Assembly (NCBI GenBank): GCA_002492295.1
Contig: DKYC01000003.1
Span: forward strand, 3,404-25,227
DNA: 21,824 bases
Direction: 5' to 3'
From: Lachnospiraceae bacterium UBA7110
GTDB taxonomy: Bacteria; Bacillota; Clostridia; Lachnospirales; Lachnospiraceae
Shown: in pieces, positions 7,877 through 15,554 of the stretch
Numbering within the stretch: position 1 is the stretch's first letter
How the letters are laid out: each line of letters begins with the position of its first letter
Program-made: the position numbers and the translations under genes
Notes under the pieces: generated by a model
What the model was told of the DNA's origin: nothing
What the model saw: the letters and a program-made list of their open reading frames with translations, nothing else
Databases searched by the model: none

Positions 7877-7899
7877 AAAAGGATGGGGAGGGGACAAAG

Positions 7900-8580
7900 A
7901 TGCAGGAAATTTTATTGCTGGAGGACGACGAAGCACTTAACAGGGGCATCACCCTGACACTGCAAAAGGCGGGATATCAGGTTACGTCGGCATTTACAGT
8001 GTCACAGGCGCGGAAATTCTTTGAAAACGGTTCTTTTACGCTTGTCATCAGCGACATTACGCTTCCAGACGGAACGGGGCTTGACTTTGGCGCGCAGGTG
8101 CGAAGGGCAGGCAGCACATATCTGATTTATCTGACGGCATTGGATTCGGAGGCGGATATCGTAAACGGGTATGACACAGGCGCGGACGACTATATCACAA
8201 AGCCGTTTTCCCTGATGGTGCTTGTCTCAAAGGTAAACGCTCTCATGCGGCGATTGGACAATACAAAAGAACCAAAACAGATTATGACCTCAAGTGTGTT
8301 TACAATCAATCTTGGGGAAATGAAAGTTTATAAGAACGCGCAGGAGCTTGTGCTGAGCAAAAAGGAGCTGCAGCTTTTAATTTACCTGTGGGAAAATGCA
8401 GGAAGAATTTTGTCGAAAGAGAAAATTTTGGAATATATTTGGGATTCACAGGGACAGTTTGTGGACGACAATACGGTGGCAGTCAATATCAGCCGCTTAA
8501 AGAATAAGCTGGAAACGGACGAAATTTCCAACGTAAGGGGACTGGGATATTTATGGACGGGAAAAGTGACAAAAAATTAA
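7900..8580 (+). CDS. OmpR/PhoB-family response regulator
   Basis: This is a 226-residue two-domain regulator. The receiver domain (about 1-120) has the acidic pair D9/D10, phosphoacceptor D52 in ISDITLP, T79 and K101 in TKPF. The C-terminal winged helix (about 130-224) ends in VAVNISRLKNKLE and VRGLGYLWTG, typical of OmpR-type DNA binding. The start follows a purine-rich AGGATGGGGAGGGG stretch. The kinase gene overlaps its end by 28 bp and an ABC transporter follows, so it most likely controls that transporter in response to an envelope-active compound or peptide. The ligand cannot be told from sequence. Confidence 0.93.
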   Translation: MQEILLLEDDEALNRGITLTLQKAGYQVTSAFTVSQARKFFENGSFTLVISDITLPDGTGLDFGAQVRRAGSTYLIYLTALDSEADIVNGYDTGADDYITKPFSLMVLVSKVNALMRRLDNTKEPKQIMTSSVFTINLGEMKVYKNAQELVLSKKELQLLIYLWENAGRILSKEKILEYIWDSQGQFVDDNTVAVNISRLKNKLETDEISNVRGLGYLWTGKVTKN

Positions 8581-9791
8581 CAGGATATTTGCTGGCGTAT
8601 CTCGCGTTCGCCGTCCTTTTTTCCGGTTTCTTATTTTCTGTCTGGCGCTATCATACGGCAAAGGAGCTGCAGCGGGTACTGTTTCTTTTGGCGGAACATC
8701 CCGAATTGGAAACAGAGGTCATCGGTTTATGGGAAAAGTATGATCAGCAGGATTTCACGGAACTTACGACGACGGATGCGATAATTTCGGCGATGGAAAC
8801 GATTGAGGAGAAGTACGGGTATCGTATGGAATACGCCCCAAGGCGTATGTTTTGGGGATTTTGGTGCGCGGGAATGTTGTCTGGTGCGGTAATGACGGCG
8901 GTTTTGGGATATTTCGATTGGCGCGGGAGGCGAAAAAACGAACTTTTTAAGGAACAAATCCGGCAGCTTAGCGAGTGCCTTGCACGGTTTCAAAGAGGCG
9001 AATTTGACAAAATTCCAGGGTTTGATAATGCATCGGAGGAGTGGATGCAGTTGGGAGAGCGGTTAAAGGAGCTGGGGTTTTATTTTGCGGCTTTGAAAAA
9101 ACGTTTGGGAGAGGAGGAAAACAATACAAAGGCGCTGATTACAGACATTTCCCATCAGCTCAAAACGCCGCTTGCTTCCCTTCGCATGAGCTATGAGCTG
9201 GTTACTGGCGATGCGGTTACAGAGGACGAGCAGCGGGAGTTTCAGGCACAGGGAGAAAAGGAAATGCAAAAGCTGGAGGAGCTTTTGGACGAGCTGGTGA
9301 ATTTGTCGCGCTTGGAGATGCATATGATTGCGCTGAAACCGGTTTCGGCAAGTTTAAAAGAAACGGTTACGGAGGCGGTTAGCCGGATTTATATGAAAGC
9401 CAGACAAAAGGACATTACCGTCGGCGTGGAAATGGAGGGGGATTTTACGGTCTGCCATGATGTGAAATGGACGGCGGAGGCATTTGCAAATGTCTTGGAG
9501 AATGCGGTGAAGTATTCCGAGGCGCATACTGCTGTTACGGTGCGCGTTGTACCGCTTACAACAAATGTGCTGATTGAGGTGGAGGACGAGGGCATGGGGA
9601 TTGCCAAAGAGGAACTTTCCCAAATTTACCAGCGGTTTTACAGAGGAAGCCGTGCGAAAGAAACGGTAAAGGAGGGCGCGGGCGTCGGACTTTACCTAAC
9701 GCGGATGATACTGGAGCGGCAAGGCGGAACGATTTCCGCAAAACGAAAAGCAAGGCGGGGGACAGTATTTAAAATGACACTGCCGCTCTGA
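8553..9791 (+). CDS. Sensor histidine kinase, partner of the upstream OmpR-type regulator
   Basis: This is a 412-residue membrane kinase. TM1 is at about 11-30, a short extracellular part of about 70 residues follows, and TM2 is at about 99-121. A linker leads to the dimerisation/phosphotransfer helix with H201 in ITDISHQLKTPLASL. The ATPase domain shows N313/N317 (FANVLENAVKYS), DEGMGI (about 345-350) and GAGVGL (about 375-380), so it looks catalytically complete. The ATG at 8553 overlaps the regulator by 28 bp and has only a weak purine stretch upstream. A later TTG start cannot be excluded but would cut into TM1. The small sensor region suggests that the transporter itself may take part in sensing, as in Bce-type systems. 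That is inference. Confidence 0.92.
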   Translation: MDGKSDKKLTGYLLAYLAFAVLFSGFLFSVWRYHTAKELQRVLFLLAEHPELETEVIGLWEKYDQQDFTELTTTDAIISAMETIEEKYGYRMEYAPRRMFWGFWCAGMLSGAVMTAVLGYFDWRGRRKNELFKEQIRQLSECLARFQRGEFDKIPGFDNASEEWMQLGERLKELGFYFAALKKRLGEEENNTKALITDISHQLKTPLASLRMSYELVTGDAVTEDEQREFQAQGEKEMQKLEELLDELVNLSRLEMHMIALKPVSASLKETVTEAVSRIYMKARQKDITVGVEMEGDFTVCHDVKWTAEAFANVLENAVKYSEAHTAVTVRVVPLTTNVLIEVEDEGMGIAKEELSQIYQRFYRGSRAKETVKEGAGVGLYLTRMILERQGGTISAKRKARRGTVFKMTLPL

Positions 9792-9798
9792 GAAATTG

Positions 9799-9834
9799 AA
9801 CCCTTACAAAACTGTTATTGTTTTTGTAAGGGTT
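9799..9834. terminator. Perfect 13-bp stem-loop between kinase and ABC ATPase genes
   Basis: AACCCTTACAAAA (9799-9811) and TTTTGTAAGGGTT (9822-9834) are perfect inverted repeats around a 10-nt loop, starting 7 bp after the kinase stop. The right arm is followed by TTG, so the U tail is short. It probably ends or dampens the kinase transcript. A duplex operator for the response regulator is an alternative. Confidence 0.68.
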
Positions 9835-9854
9835 TTGTAATGTGGAAATGATAG

Positions 9855-9883
9855 ATTGATTGTCAGGTAGGAAACGTGATAAA
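9855..9883 (+). promoter_or_regulatory. Possible weak promoter for the ABC ATPase and permease genes
   Basis: TTGATT (9855-9860) and GATAAA (9878-9883) are 17 bp apart, each matching 4 of 6 consensus bases. The position just after the 9799-9834 hairpin and about 50 nt before the ATPase start makes an inducible promoter here plausible. The sequence match alone is weak. Confidence 0.3.
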
Positions 9884-9941
9884 AGCATTGCTTATAGGTA
9901 TGCGCTTTAAATTCCATGTTTTCGGAATGGAGGTTATCAGC

Positions 9942-10628
9942 ATGAATACGGATATCATTTTACAATTAGAAGATTTGGTAAAATATTATGGCAGCGGGGA
10001 GAGCCTTGTGCGGGCGGTGGACCACACGAGCCTGCAGGTGGAGCGGGGGCGGTTTACTGCAATCGTGGGACGTTCGGGTTCGGGAAAATCGACGTTGCTG
10101 CATCTCATCGGTGGCTTGGACAGACCGGACGAGGGACGCGTAATCATTGACGGAACAGACATTTTTTCACTAAAAAACGACCAGCTTGCGCAGTTTCGCA
10201 GAAAAAAAATAGGCTTTGTGTTTCAGGATTACAATCTCATTCCGTCCCTAAATGTATGGGAAAACGTTGTTCTTCCGCTTGGACTCGACAGCCGCAAGGT
10301 GGACACGGCACAGATAAACGAAATTTTAAGGAAAATCGGCTTAGAGGATAAGAAAAATGCGATGCCCAGTGTCCTGTCGGGCGGTCAGAAACAACGGACA
10401 GCGATTGCGCGGGCACTTGCAAGCAAGCCTGCAATTATTTTGGCGGATGAGCCGACAGGAAATTTGGATTCGCAGACAGAGCTTGATGTGGTGAGTCTTT
10501 TAAAGAGCTGCGTACAGGAGTTCGGGCAGACGCTCGTGATGATAACGCACGATGAGACAATTGCACAGATGGCGGACCGGATTATTGAGATTGAGGATGG
10601 CAGGATTGGGGGTAAGGTTGAAAATTAA
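9942..10628 (+). CDS. ABC transporter ATP-binding protein, MacB/LolD type
   Basis: The chosen ATG at 9942 lies 7 bp behind GGAGGT (9929-9934) and gives 228 residues. The frame stays open back to a GTG at 9876, but that would add 22 residues with no ribosome binding site. Visible motifs are Walker A GRSGSGKST (43-51), Q-loop Q95 in GFVFQDYNLIPSLNV, signature LSGGQKQR (145-152), Walker B ILADEPTGNLD (166-176) and H-loop H203 in THDE. The short single-domain form and the NLIPSLNVWENV region are typical of ATPases paired with FtsX-type permeases in peptide resistance, lipoprotein release or export. Its partner is the permease at 10715. Confidence 0.93.
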   Translation: MNTDIILQLEDLVKYYGSGESLVRAVDHTSLQVERGRFTAIVGRSGSGKSTLLHLIGGLDRPDEGRVIIDGTDIFSLKNDQLAQFRRKKIGFVFQDYNLIPSLNVWENVVLPLGLDSRKVDTAQINEILRKIGLEDKKNAMPSVLSGGQKQRTAIARALASKPAIILADEPTGNLDSQTELDVVSLLKSCVQEFGQTLVMITHDETIAQMADRIIEIEDGRIGGKVEN

Positions 10629-10634
10629 AATTTT

Positions 10635-10680
10635 CACAAACGAATTTATTCGTTTTGTAAATATTGTGCATAAAGCACAA
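10635..10680. other. Two small stem-loops between ATPase and permease genes
   Basis: The first pairs ACAAACGAA (10635-10643) with TTCGTTTTGT (10648-10657, one bulged T). The second pairs TTGTGC (10664-10669) with GCACAA (10675-10680) around ATAAA. They fill most of the 86-bp gap before the permease ribosome binding site AAAGGAG (10695-10701). Neither has a T tail, so mRNA processing or tuning of the permease level is more likely than termination. Confidence 0.5.
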
Positions 10681-10714
10681 ATTCGCACGCTAAGAAAGGA
10701 GTAGGGTTATATAG

Positions 10715-13171
10715 ATGAAAATGACAACACAAATCGCCTTCGATAATATGAAATACCACAGAAGCAGAAACATTCTGATTGGTATTGCGATTATGCTGAC
10801 GACGCTTCTTCTGTTTGTTGTTCCAAGCGTCGGAAAGAGCATGATTGACACGCAGAATACAGCGGTGAATAAATACTATCCGACGTGGCATGCGATTTAC
10901 CCAAATGTGGACACGGATACCATGCAAAAGCTTGTGCTGCACCATGACATAGAGCGGTACGGTCTGATGATAAATGTCGGGGAAATGATGCTTGAGAATG
11001 CGGACGTGTCACTGGTTTATTTGGACGGGAATGCGGCAGACTTGTATCGTGTACTGCCCGAAAGAGGCTGCATTCCCACGCAGGCAGATGAAATTGTCGT
11101 GTCGCAGGGCATCTTAGAGGCGCTGGGGCAGCAGGCGGATATCGGGGATTCCATTACTGTCCCGTATCAGATATACCGCGGTGCAGGACTGGATTACATG
11201 CAGGAAAAAGAATTTCGGGTATGCGGTTTTTTGGAGGACACGGATTTAAGCAGAGAGCAAAAGGTGTATACCGCCTTTGTTTCGGAGGCATTTGCAAAAA
11301 ACGAAATTCCGCAGGAACAGTTGGAATACCGGATTTTGGCGCAGGTGACAGGCAGGGACAGCGTCATAACCACGGGAATAGAGGAGCGGATACGTAATAT
11401 CGCACGTCAGTTTGGAATTGACGAGAAAACCGTCCGGATAAATGATGAGTATTTGGCTGCAAATTATGTGGACCCTTCCACTGTGCCGATGATTGCCGGG
11501 CTTATGCTGATTATTGTTGCAGCGGGCATTATCACAATTTACAGTATTTATTATGTGTCCATGAACCAAAGGGTTCGGGAGTTTGGCAGAATCAAGGCAA
11601 TCGGCGCAACGAGACATCAGCTTAGACAGATTGTGCTGTGGGAAGGACTTTGGGTTGCCGCCATAGCGATACCGACCGGACTGCTTTTGGGAACGGCAGC
11701 GGTAAGGCTTATTATGACAAGCTTAGTCCGGTTTATGGCGGGAGACGGTTTTTATTTCAATGCTTTGCGGGAGGTGATTGCAAATGGAGAAGCGCCGATG
11801 CTTTATGTATGGGCTTATGCGCTTGCCGTCTTAATTACCTTGTGTACCGTTTATCTTTCTCTGTTAAAGCCGATGCGTACTCTTTCAAGCGTATCGGAAA
11901 TCGAGGCAATGCGCTGTCACAGCACAGCGAAAAAAACAAAAAGCGTCAGGGCGGGATATACAAATCTGACGATAGGGCGTCTGACCATGCGCAATTTGGC
12001 GGACAACAAGAAAAAGAGCGCGGTGACGATTGTTTCGATGGCAATTACGGGGGTGCTGATTATGGTAGTTGCAACAGTGCTTTCCTGTGCAACGCCGAGG
12101 CAATGTGCAGACAATTCGATTTTGGGAGCATATGAAATTTCGCCGGTGATTGAGGAGAATAATAAGGAGCACCCCGAACGGGCATGGAGCGAAATCCAGC
12201 AGAATAATCCGTTAAATGATACGCTTAAGGAACAGATTGAGCGCCTTGACGGCGTAGAGCGGGTGGACGTTTTTAGCGAATTGCGCGTAACGGCGGACAT
12301 GATGGGGGAGGACTGGAATTATCTGAACGGCATTCCCGAGGCGTATGCAGACGAGCTTGAGCACAATATCATAAAAGGAACGGTGACATATGAGGAGTTA
12401 AAATCGGGCGATAAGGTGATTATGGACAATGTCATGAACTACTGGTATCCGGAGCTGGATGTCGGGACAAAGGTCAATTTAACAGTTCATGACGGAGAAC
12501 GTACATTCGAAAAAGAATTTGAGATTGCGGCAATCGGAAATTACAGGAGTGGACTGTCAAACTATGCGTATTTTTATATGGCAAAGGAAGCAGTCGATGC
12601 GTTGAGTGCATATAATTCTTCCGGCTATTTTCATGTGATTGCGGACAAGAAAGACGATGCGGAATTGTCGCAGTCGATTGAAGAACTTGTTCTCTCATCA
12701 GGAAGGCTTGAGATGCGCACATGGCAGCAGCAATATGCGCAGTGGAAGAATAACATGACGATGACAAGCACAGCTTGTTATGTGTTTCTCGGTATTTTGG
12801 GGGCAATCAGCGTGATGAATCTGGTCAATACCATGATAAACAGCGTCCATGTGCGAAGGAAAGAGCTTGGCATGATGCAGGCAGTCGGTATGTCCGACAG
12901 ACAGCTTATGAAAATGCTGCAGATGGAGGGACTGTTTTACACGCTCGGTACGCTTGTCGTTTCCGTTGGCGCAGGAAGTCTCATTGGGTATCCTGTTTTT
13001 CTGTATGCAAAAGCATCTAAAATGCTTGAGATTACGACGTACCATTATCCGTTTGCGGCGGCGGTGATTGTGTCCGCGACGCTCTTTGCGGTACAGGCGC
13101 TTTTGGCGTTTGCGGTTGCAAAGTCCGTACACAGGGACGCACTGATTGACAGGGTGCGTTTTCAGGAATGA
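10715..13171 (+). CDS. ABC transporter permease with two FtsX domains
   Basis: The protein has 818 residues. TM1 is at about 19-39, a large extracellular domain of roughly 210 residues follows, then TM2-4 with the first FtsX core (REFGRIKAIGATRHQLRQIVLWEG). After a cytoplasmic linker there is a second copy: TM5 (about 430-455), a second large extracellular domain, and TM6-8 with the matching RRKELGMMQAVGMSDRQLMKMLQMEG. Two half-repeats in one chain give eight membrane segments, as in fused MacB/LolE-like or SalY-type permeases. With the preceding ATPase it probably works as a mechanotransmitting exporter or resistance pump for a peptide or lipid-like compound. The linked two-component system suggests induction by that compound. 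Confidence 0.9.
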   Translation: MKMTTQIAFDNMKYHRSRNILIGIAIMLTTLLLFVVPSVGKSMIDTQNTAVNKYYPTWHAIYPNVDTDTMQKLVLHHDIERYGLMINVGEMMLENADVSLVYLDGNAADLYRVLPERGCIPTQADEIVVSQGILEALGQQADIGDSITVPYQIYRGAGLDYMQEKEFRVCGFLEDTDLSREQKVYTAFVSEAFAKNEIPQEQLEYRILAQVTGRDSVITTGIEERIRNIARQFGIDEKTVRINDEYLAANYVDPSTVPMIAGLMLIIVAAGIITIYSIYYVSMNQRVREFGRIKAIGATRHQLRQIVLWEGLWVAAIAIPTGLLLGTAAVRLIMTSLVRFMAGDGFYFNALREVIANGEAPMLYVWAYALAVLITLCTVYLSLLKPMRTLSSVSEIEAMRCHSTAKKTKSVRAGYTNLTIGRLTMRNLADNKKKSAVTIVSMAITGVLIMVVATVLSCATPRQCADNSILGAYEISPVIEENNKEHPERAWSEIQQNNPLNDTLKEQIERLDGVERVDVFSELRVTADMMGEDWNYLNGIPEAYADELEHNIIKGTVTYEELKSGDKVIMDNVMNYWYPELDVGTKVNLTVHDGERTFEKEFEIAAIGNYRSGLSNYAYFYMAKEAVDALSAYNSSGYFHVIADKKDDAELSQSIEELVLSSGRLEMRTWQQQYAQWKNNMTMTSTACYVFLGILGAISVMNLVNTMINSVHVRRKELGMMQAVGMSDRQLMKMLQMEGLFYTLGTLVVSVGAGSLIGYPVFLYAKASKMLEITTYHYPFAAAVIVSATLFAVQALLAFAVAKSVHRDALIDRVRFQE

Positions 13172-13214
13172 GTTCCGACAGGGAATCAGTTACGTATGTT
13201 CCATGATATATCGG

Positions 13215-13243
13215 TAGATATTTTATGCTTTCAATAGTATAAT
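13215..13243 (+). promoter_or_regulatory. Promoter of the peroxiredoxin gene
   Basis: TATAAT (13238-13243) is preceded 17 bp upstream by TAGATA (13215-13220, 4 of 6 matches to the -35 consensus). It lies in the 149-bp gap after the permease gene and about 78 bp before the peroxiredoxin ATG. No clear terminator was seen for the permease in this gap. Confidence 0.55.
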
Positions 13244-13320
13244 GATTTTGTCTATAAAATTTTATTAAGATTTGCTGTGATTGACAAAGAAATCCGGCAG
13301 TCGGATAGGAGGATTATATT

Positions 13321-13773
13321 ATGTTAGAGATTGGAACAAAAGCACCGACATTTTCATTACCTGACCAAAATGGGCAGATGCATACACTGGAGGAATATAA
13401 GGGAAAGAAAGTGATTTTATATTTTTATCCAAAGGACAACACGCCGGGCTGCACAAAACAGGCATGTAATTTTGGAGAGCTGTATCCTCAGTTTCAGGAA
13501 AAGGGTGCGGTGGTACTTGGCGTCAGCAAGGATAGCGTGGTGTCTCATAAGAAGTTCGAGGAAAAATATGGTCTTCCGTTTACACTGCTTTCCGATCCGG
13601 AGCTTTCCTGCATTCAGGCGTATGATGTATGGCAGGAGAAGAAAAATTACGGAAAGGTCAGCATGGGAGTTGTGCGGACAACGTATCTGATTGACGAGGA
13701 AGGCATGATTGCAAAAGCGTTCGGAAAAGTAAAGGCTGCTGAAAATCCGGCACAGATGCTTGGAGAACTGTAA
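13321..13773 (+). CDS. bcp: Thioredoxin-dependent thiol peroxidase (Bcp/PrxQ type peroxiredoxin)
   Basis: The 150-residue protein reduces hydrogen peroxide and organic hydroperoxides in the cytoplasm using thioredoxin. The active site reads YPKDNTPGCTKQACNF, with peroxidatic C44 and the resolving C49 five residues later, the classic atypical two-cysteine Bcp arrangement. The N-terminal GTKAPTFSLPDQNG and the later GVVRTTYLIDEEG strand are also family features. The start follows AGGAGG (13307-13312) at 8 bp. It has its own promoter and is followed by a new promoter region, so it is probably transcribed alone. Confidence 0.95.
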   Translation: MLEIGTKAPTFSLPDQNGQMHTLEEYKGKKVILYFYPKDNTPGCTKQACNFGELYPQFQEKGAVVLGVSKDSVVSHKKFEEKYGLPFTLLSDPELSCIQAYDVWQEKKNYGKVSMGVVRTTYLIDEEGMIAKAFGKVKAAENPAQMLGEL

Positions 13774-13786
13774 TTTTTTTAAAACA

Positions 13787-13826
13787 TGACATACAGTTGT
13801 CACTATTTTGCGATAAACTATATACA
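13787..13826 (+). promoter_or_regulatory. Promoter with overlapping TGACA-N6-TGTCA palindrome, upstream of the GNAT/WYL/GyrI cluster
   Basis: TTGTCA (13797-13802, 5 of 6 matches) pairs with a -10 TATACA at 13821-13826 (18-bp spacer) or TATATA at 13819 (16-bp spacer). An inverted repeat TGACA/TGTCA (13787-13791 and 13798-13802) covers the -35 box, which is where a repressor would sit. The WYL regulator encoded in this cluster is the obvious candidate for autoregulation. Confidence 0.45.
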
Positions 13827-13870
13827 AGTAGAAAACAGGATAAATTTAGGGGAATGGAGGCAGCGTTTTT

Positions 13871-14647
13871 ATGGAACTTGTTCGTGTAACTTCGGGAAAT
13901 ATAGAAAAAGAGCACATCTGCTGTGCGATATCAAAAGAGAGCGACCCGCAGGTTATGAGTAAGAAAGCATGGCTCAAAGAGCGGTTTTGCGAGGGGCTTG
14001 TATTTCTCAAGGGAAATGTACGTGGAAAGTGTTTTATCGAGTATCTGCCCGCTGAGTATGCATGGGCGCCGGTTGAGGCTAAGGGGTATATGTATATTGA
14101 CTGCTTTTGGGTATCGGGACAGTTTAAGGGACATGGAAACGCCAATCTGCTTCTTGACGAATGTATTCGGGACAGCAAGGAAAAAGGCAGGAGAGGTCTT
14201 TGTGTACTGTCATCTGCCAAAAAGATGGCTTTTTTGTCCGATCCGGATTATTTGAAGTATAAAGGATTTCAGGTCGCAGATACGGCAGAACCGTCTTTTG
14301 AGCTGCTTTATTTACCGTTTGATACGCAGGCGCCTAAACCGAAATTGAAACCGCAGGTAAAAAGCCCTCAAATTGATGAACCGGGATTTGTACTTTATTG
14401 GACAAACCAGTGTCCTTTTAACGCAAAGTATGTACCGTTGGTTGAGGAAGCGGCAAAAGCGCAAAAGATTCCGTTTCGGAGTGTTTTGATTGACAGCAGG
14501 GAGAAAGCGCAGAATGCGCCTGCTGCCGTGACGACGTATGCAGTGTTTTATAATGGCAGTTTTGTGTCCAACGAGATTTTGTCTGTCCCGAAGTTTGAAA
14601 AGCTTGTGAAAAAATTGACAGGAAAGAGAGATTATAATGAAGCTTGA
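13871..14647 (+). CDS. yoaP: GNAT acetyltransferase with C-terminal YoaP domain
   Basis: The protein has 258 residues and its start follows GGAGG (13856-13860). The N-terminal half (about 1-150) is a GNAT fold with the acetyl-CoA loop QFKGHGNA (84-91) after the strand MYIDCFWVSG. A Pro/Lys-rich linker (about 152-170) joins it to a second domain (171-258) of the YoaP type. To the eye that domain looks like a small thioredoxin-like fold: strand VLYW, a CPFN turn (181-184) at the start of a helix, then VTTYAVFYNG. Only one cysteine remains in the CxxC position. Substrate unknown. The WYL regulator gene overlaps its end by 11 bp, so the pair is almost certainly co-transcribed and translationally coupled. 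Confidence 0.82.
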   Translation: MELVRVTSGNIEKEHICCAISKESDPQVMSKKAWLKERFCEGLVFLKGNVRGKCFIEYLPAEYAWAPVEAKGYMYIDCFWVSGQFKGHGNANLLLDECIRDSKEKGRRGLCVLSSAKKMAFLSDPDYLKYKGFQVADTAEPSFELLYLPFDTQAPKPKLKPQVKSPQIDEPGFVLYWTNQCPFNAKYVPLVEEAAKAQKIPFRSVLIDSREKAQNAPAAVTTYAVFYNGSFVSNEILSVPKFEKLVKKLTGKRDYNEA

Positions 14648-15536
14648 CAGAATGATTGGAATCCTGTCGATTTTATTGCAGAGGGAAAAAGTGACGGCAC
14701 CTTATTTGGCGGAGAAGTTCGAAGTGTCGCGCCGTACCATAAACAGGGATATTGAGTCACTATGCATGGCAGGAATCCCGATTGTGACAGAGCAGGGAAA
14801 GAATGGTGGGATTTCCATTATGGCAAATTATAAAGTTGACAAGACGCTGCTTAGTAAGTCGGACATGCAGGCGATTTTGGCAGGACTGCGAAGTCTTGAC
14901 AGCATCAGCGGCACAAACCGTTATGCCCAGCTGATGGAAAAACTGTCATTCGGCGCATCGAATCTGCTGTCGGGAGATTCCCATATTTTAATTGACCTTT
15001 CCGCATGGCACAAGGAATCGTTATCCCCCAAAATAGAGCTGCTGCACAGTGCAATTCTTTCCGCGACAACCGTTCGTTTTTCCTATTATGCCCCAAAGGG
15101 AGAATCGCTTCGCACGATAGAGCCTTATCATTTGATTTTTCAATGGTCAAGCTGGTATATATGGGGCTGGTGCAGGAACCGTCAGGATTTCCGTCTGTTT
15201 AAGCTCAACCGCATGACAAATCTGCAAATGGAGGAGCCGTTTGAAAAACGTTCCGTGCCATTGCCGGATTTATCATCGGAACAGGTTTTTCCCGCTGCTT
15301 ATCAGGTAAAAGCGAAGATTCAGCCGCAATATCAGTGGCGGCTGATTGAAGAATACGGACCGGAAAGTTTTACGAGGCAGTCCGACGGGAGCCTGCTGTT
15401 TATGTCCGGCTTTACGGATAAAAACAGTATTGTCTGCTGGATTGCCTCTTTTGGAGAAGGCGCAGAGCTTTTGGAACCGGCACAGTTTCGGAAGGATGTT
15501 TTGGAATTTGCACAAGGGATTTGCAGGCAATATTAA
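14637..15536 (+). CDS. WYL-domain transcriptional regulator (YafY/DeoR-like HTH)
   Basis: The protein has 299 residues. The N-terminal helix-turn-helix (about 1-60) contains TAPYLAEKFEVSRRTINRDI. The WYL ligand-binding domain (about 140-225) reads TIEPYHLIFQWSSWYIWGWCRNRQDFRLFKLNRM, with W-Y-I in place of W-Y-L. A C-terminal extension (about 226-299) follows the usual WCX pattern. It overlaps the acetyltransferase gene by 11 bp and the next gene starts 18 bp downstream. WYL regulators bind nucleic acid or nucleotide-like ligands and often control stress, DNA-damage or defence functions. Here the local targets are probably this cluster, perhaps through the palindrome at 13787-13802. Confidence 0.92.
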   Translation: MKLDRMIGILSILLQREKVTAPYLAEKFEVSRRTINRDIESLCMAGIPIVTEQGKNGGISIMANYKVDKTLLSKSDMQAILAGLRSLDSISGTNRYAQLMEKLSFGASNLLSGDSHILIDLSAWHKESLSPKIELLHSAILSATTVRFSYYAPKGESLRTIEPYHLIFQWSSWYIWGWCRNRQDFRLFKLNRMTNLQMEEPFEKRSVPLPDLSSEQVFPAAYQVKAKIQPQYQWRLIEEYGPESFTRQSDGSLLFMSGFTDKNSIVCWIASFGEGAELLEPAQFRKDVLEFAQGICRQY

Positions 15537-15554
15537 AAGGCTGGGAGGATTACT

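Noticed and set aside
11638..12135. 165-codon plus-strand frame inside the FtsX permease gene
   Set aside because: The permease frame shows conserved membrane and FtsX motifs across this stretch, and the alternative frame has no domain and no ribosome binding site.
12698..13132. 144-codon minus-strand frame antisense to the permease C-terminus
   Set aside because: It is a shadow of the second FtsX domain, with no signal of independent coding.
13741..13780. Terminator after the peroxiredoxin gene (T run at 13774-13780)
   Set aside because: A T run is present but no convincing GC-rich stem precedes it.
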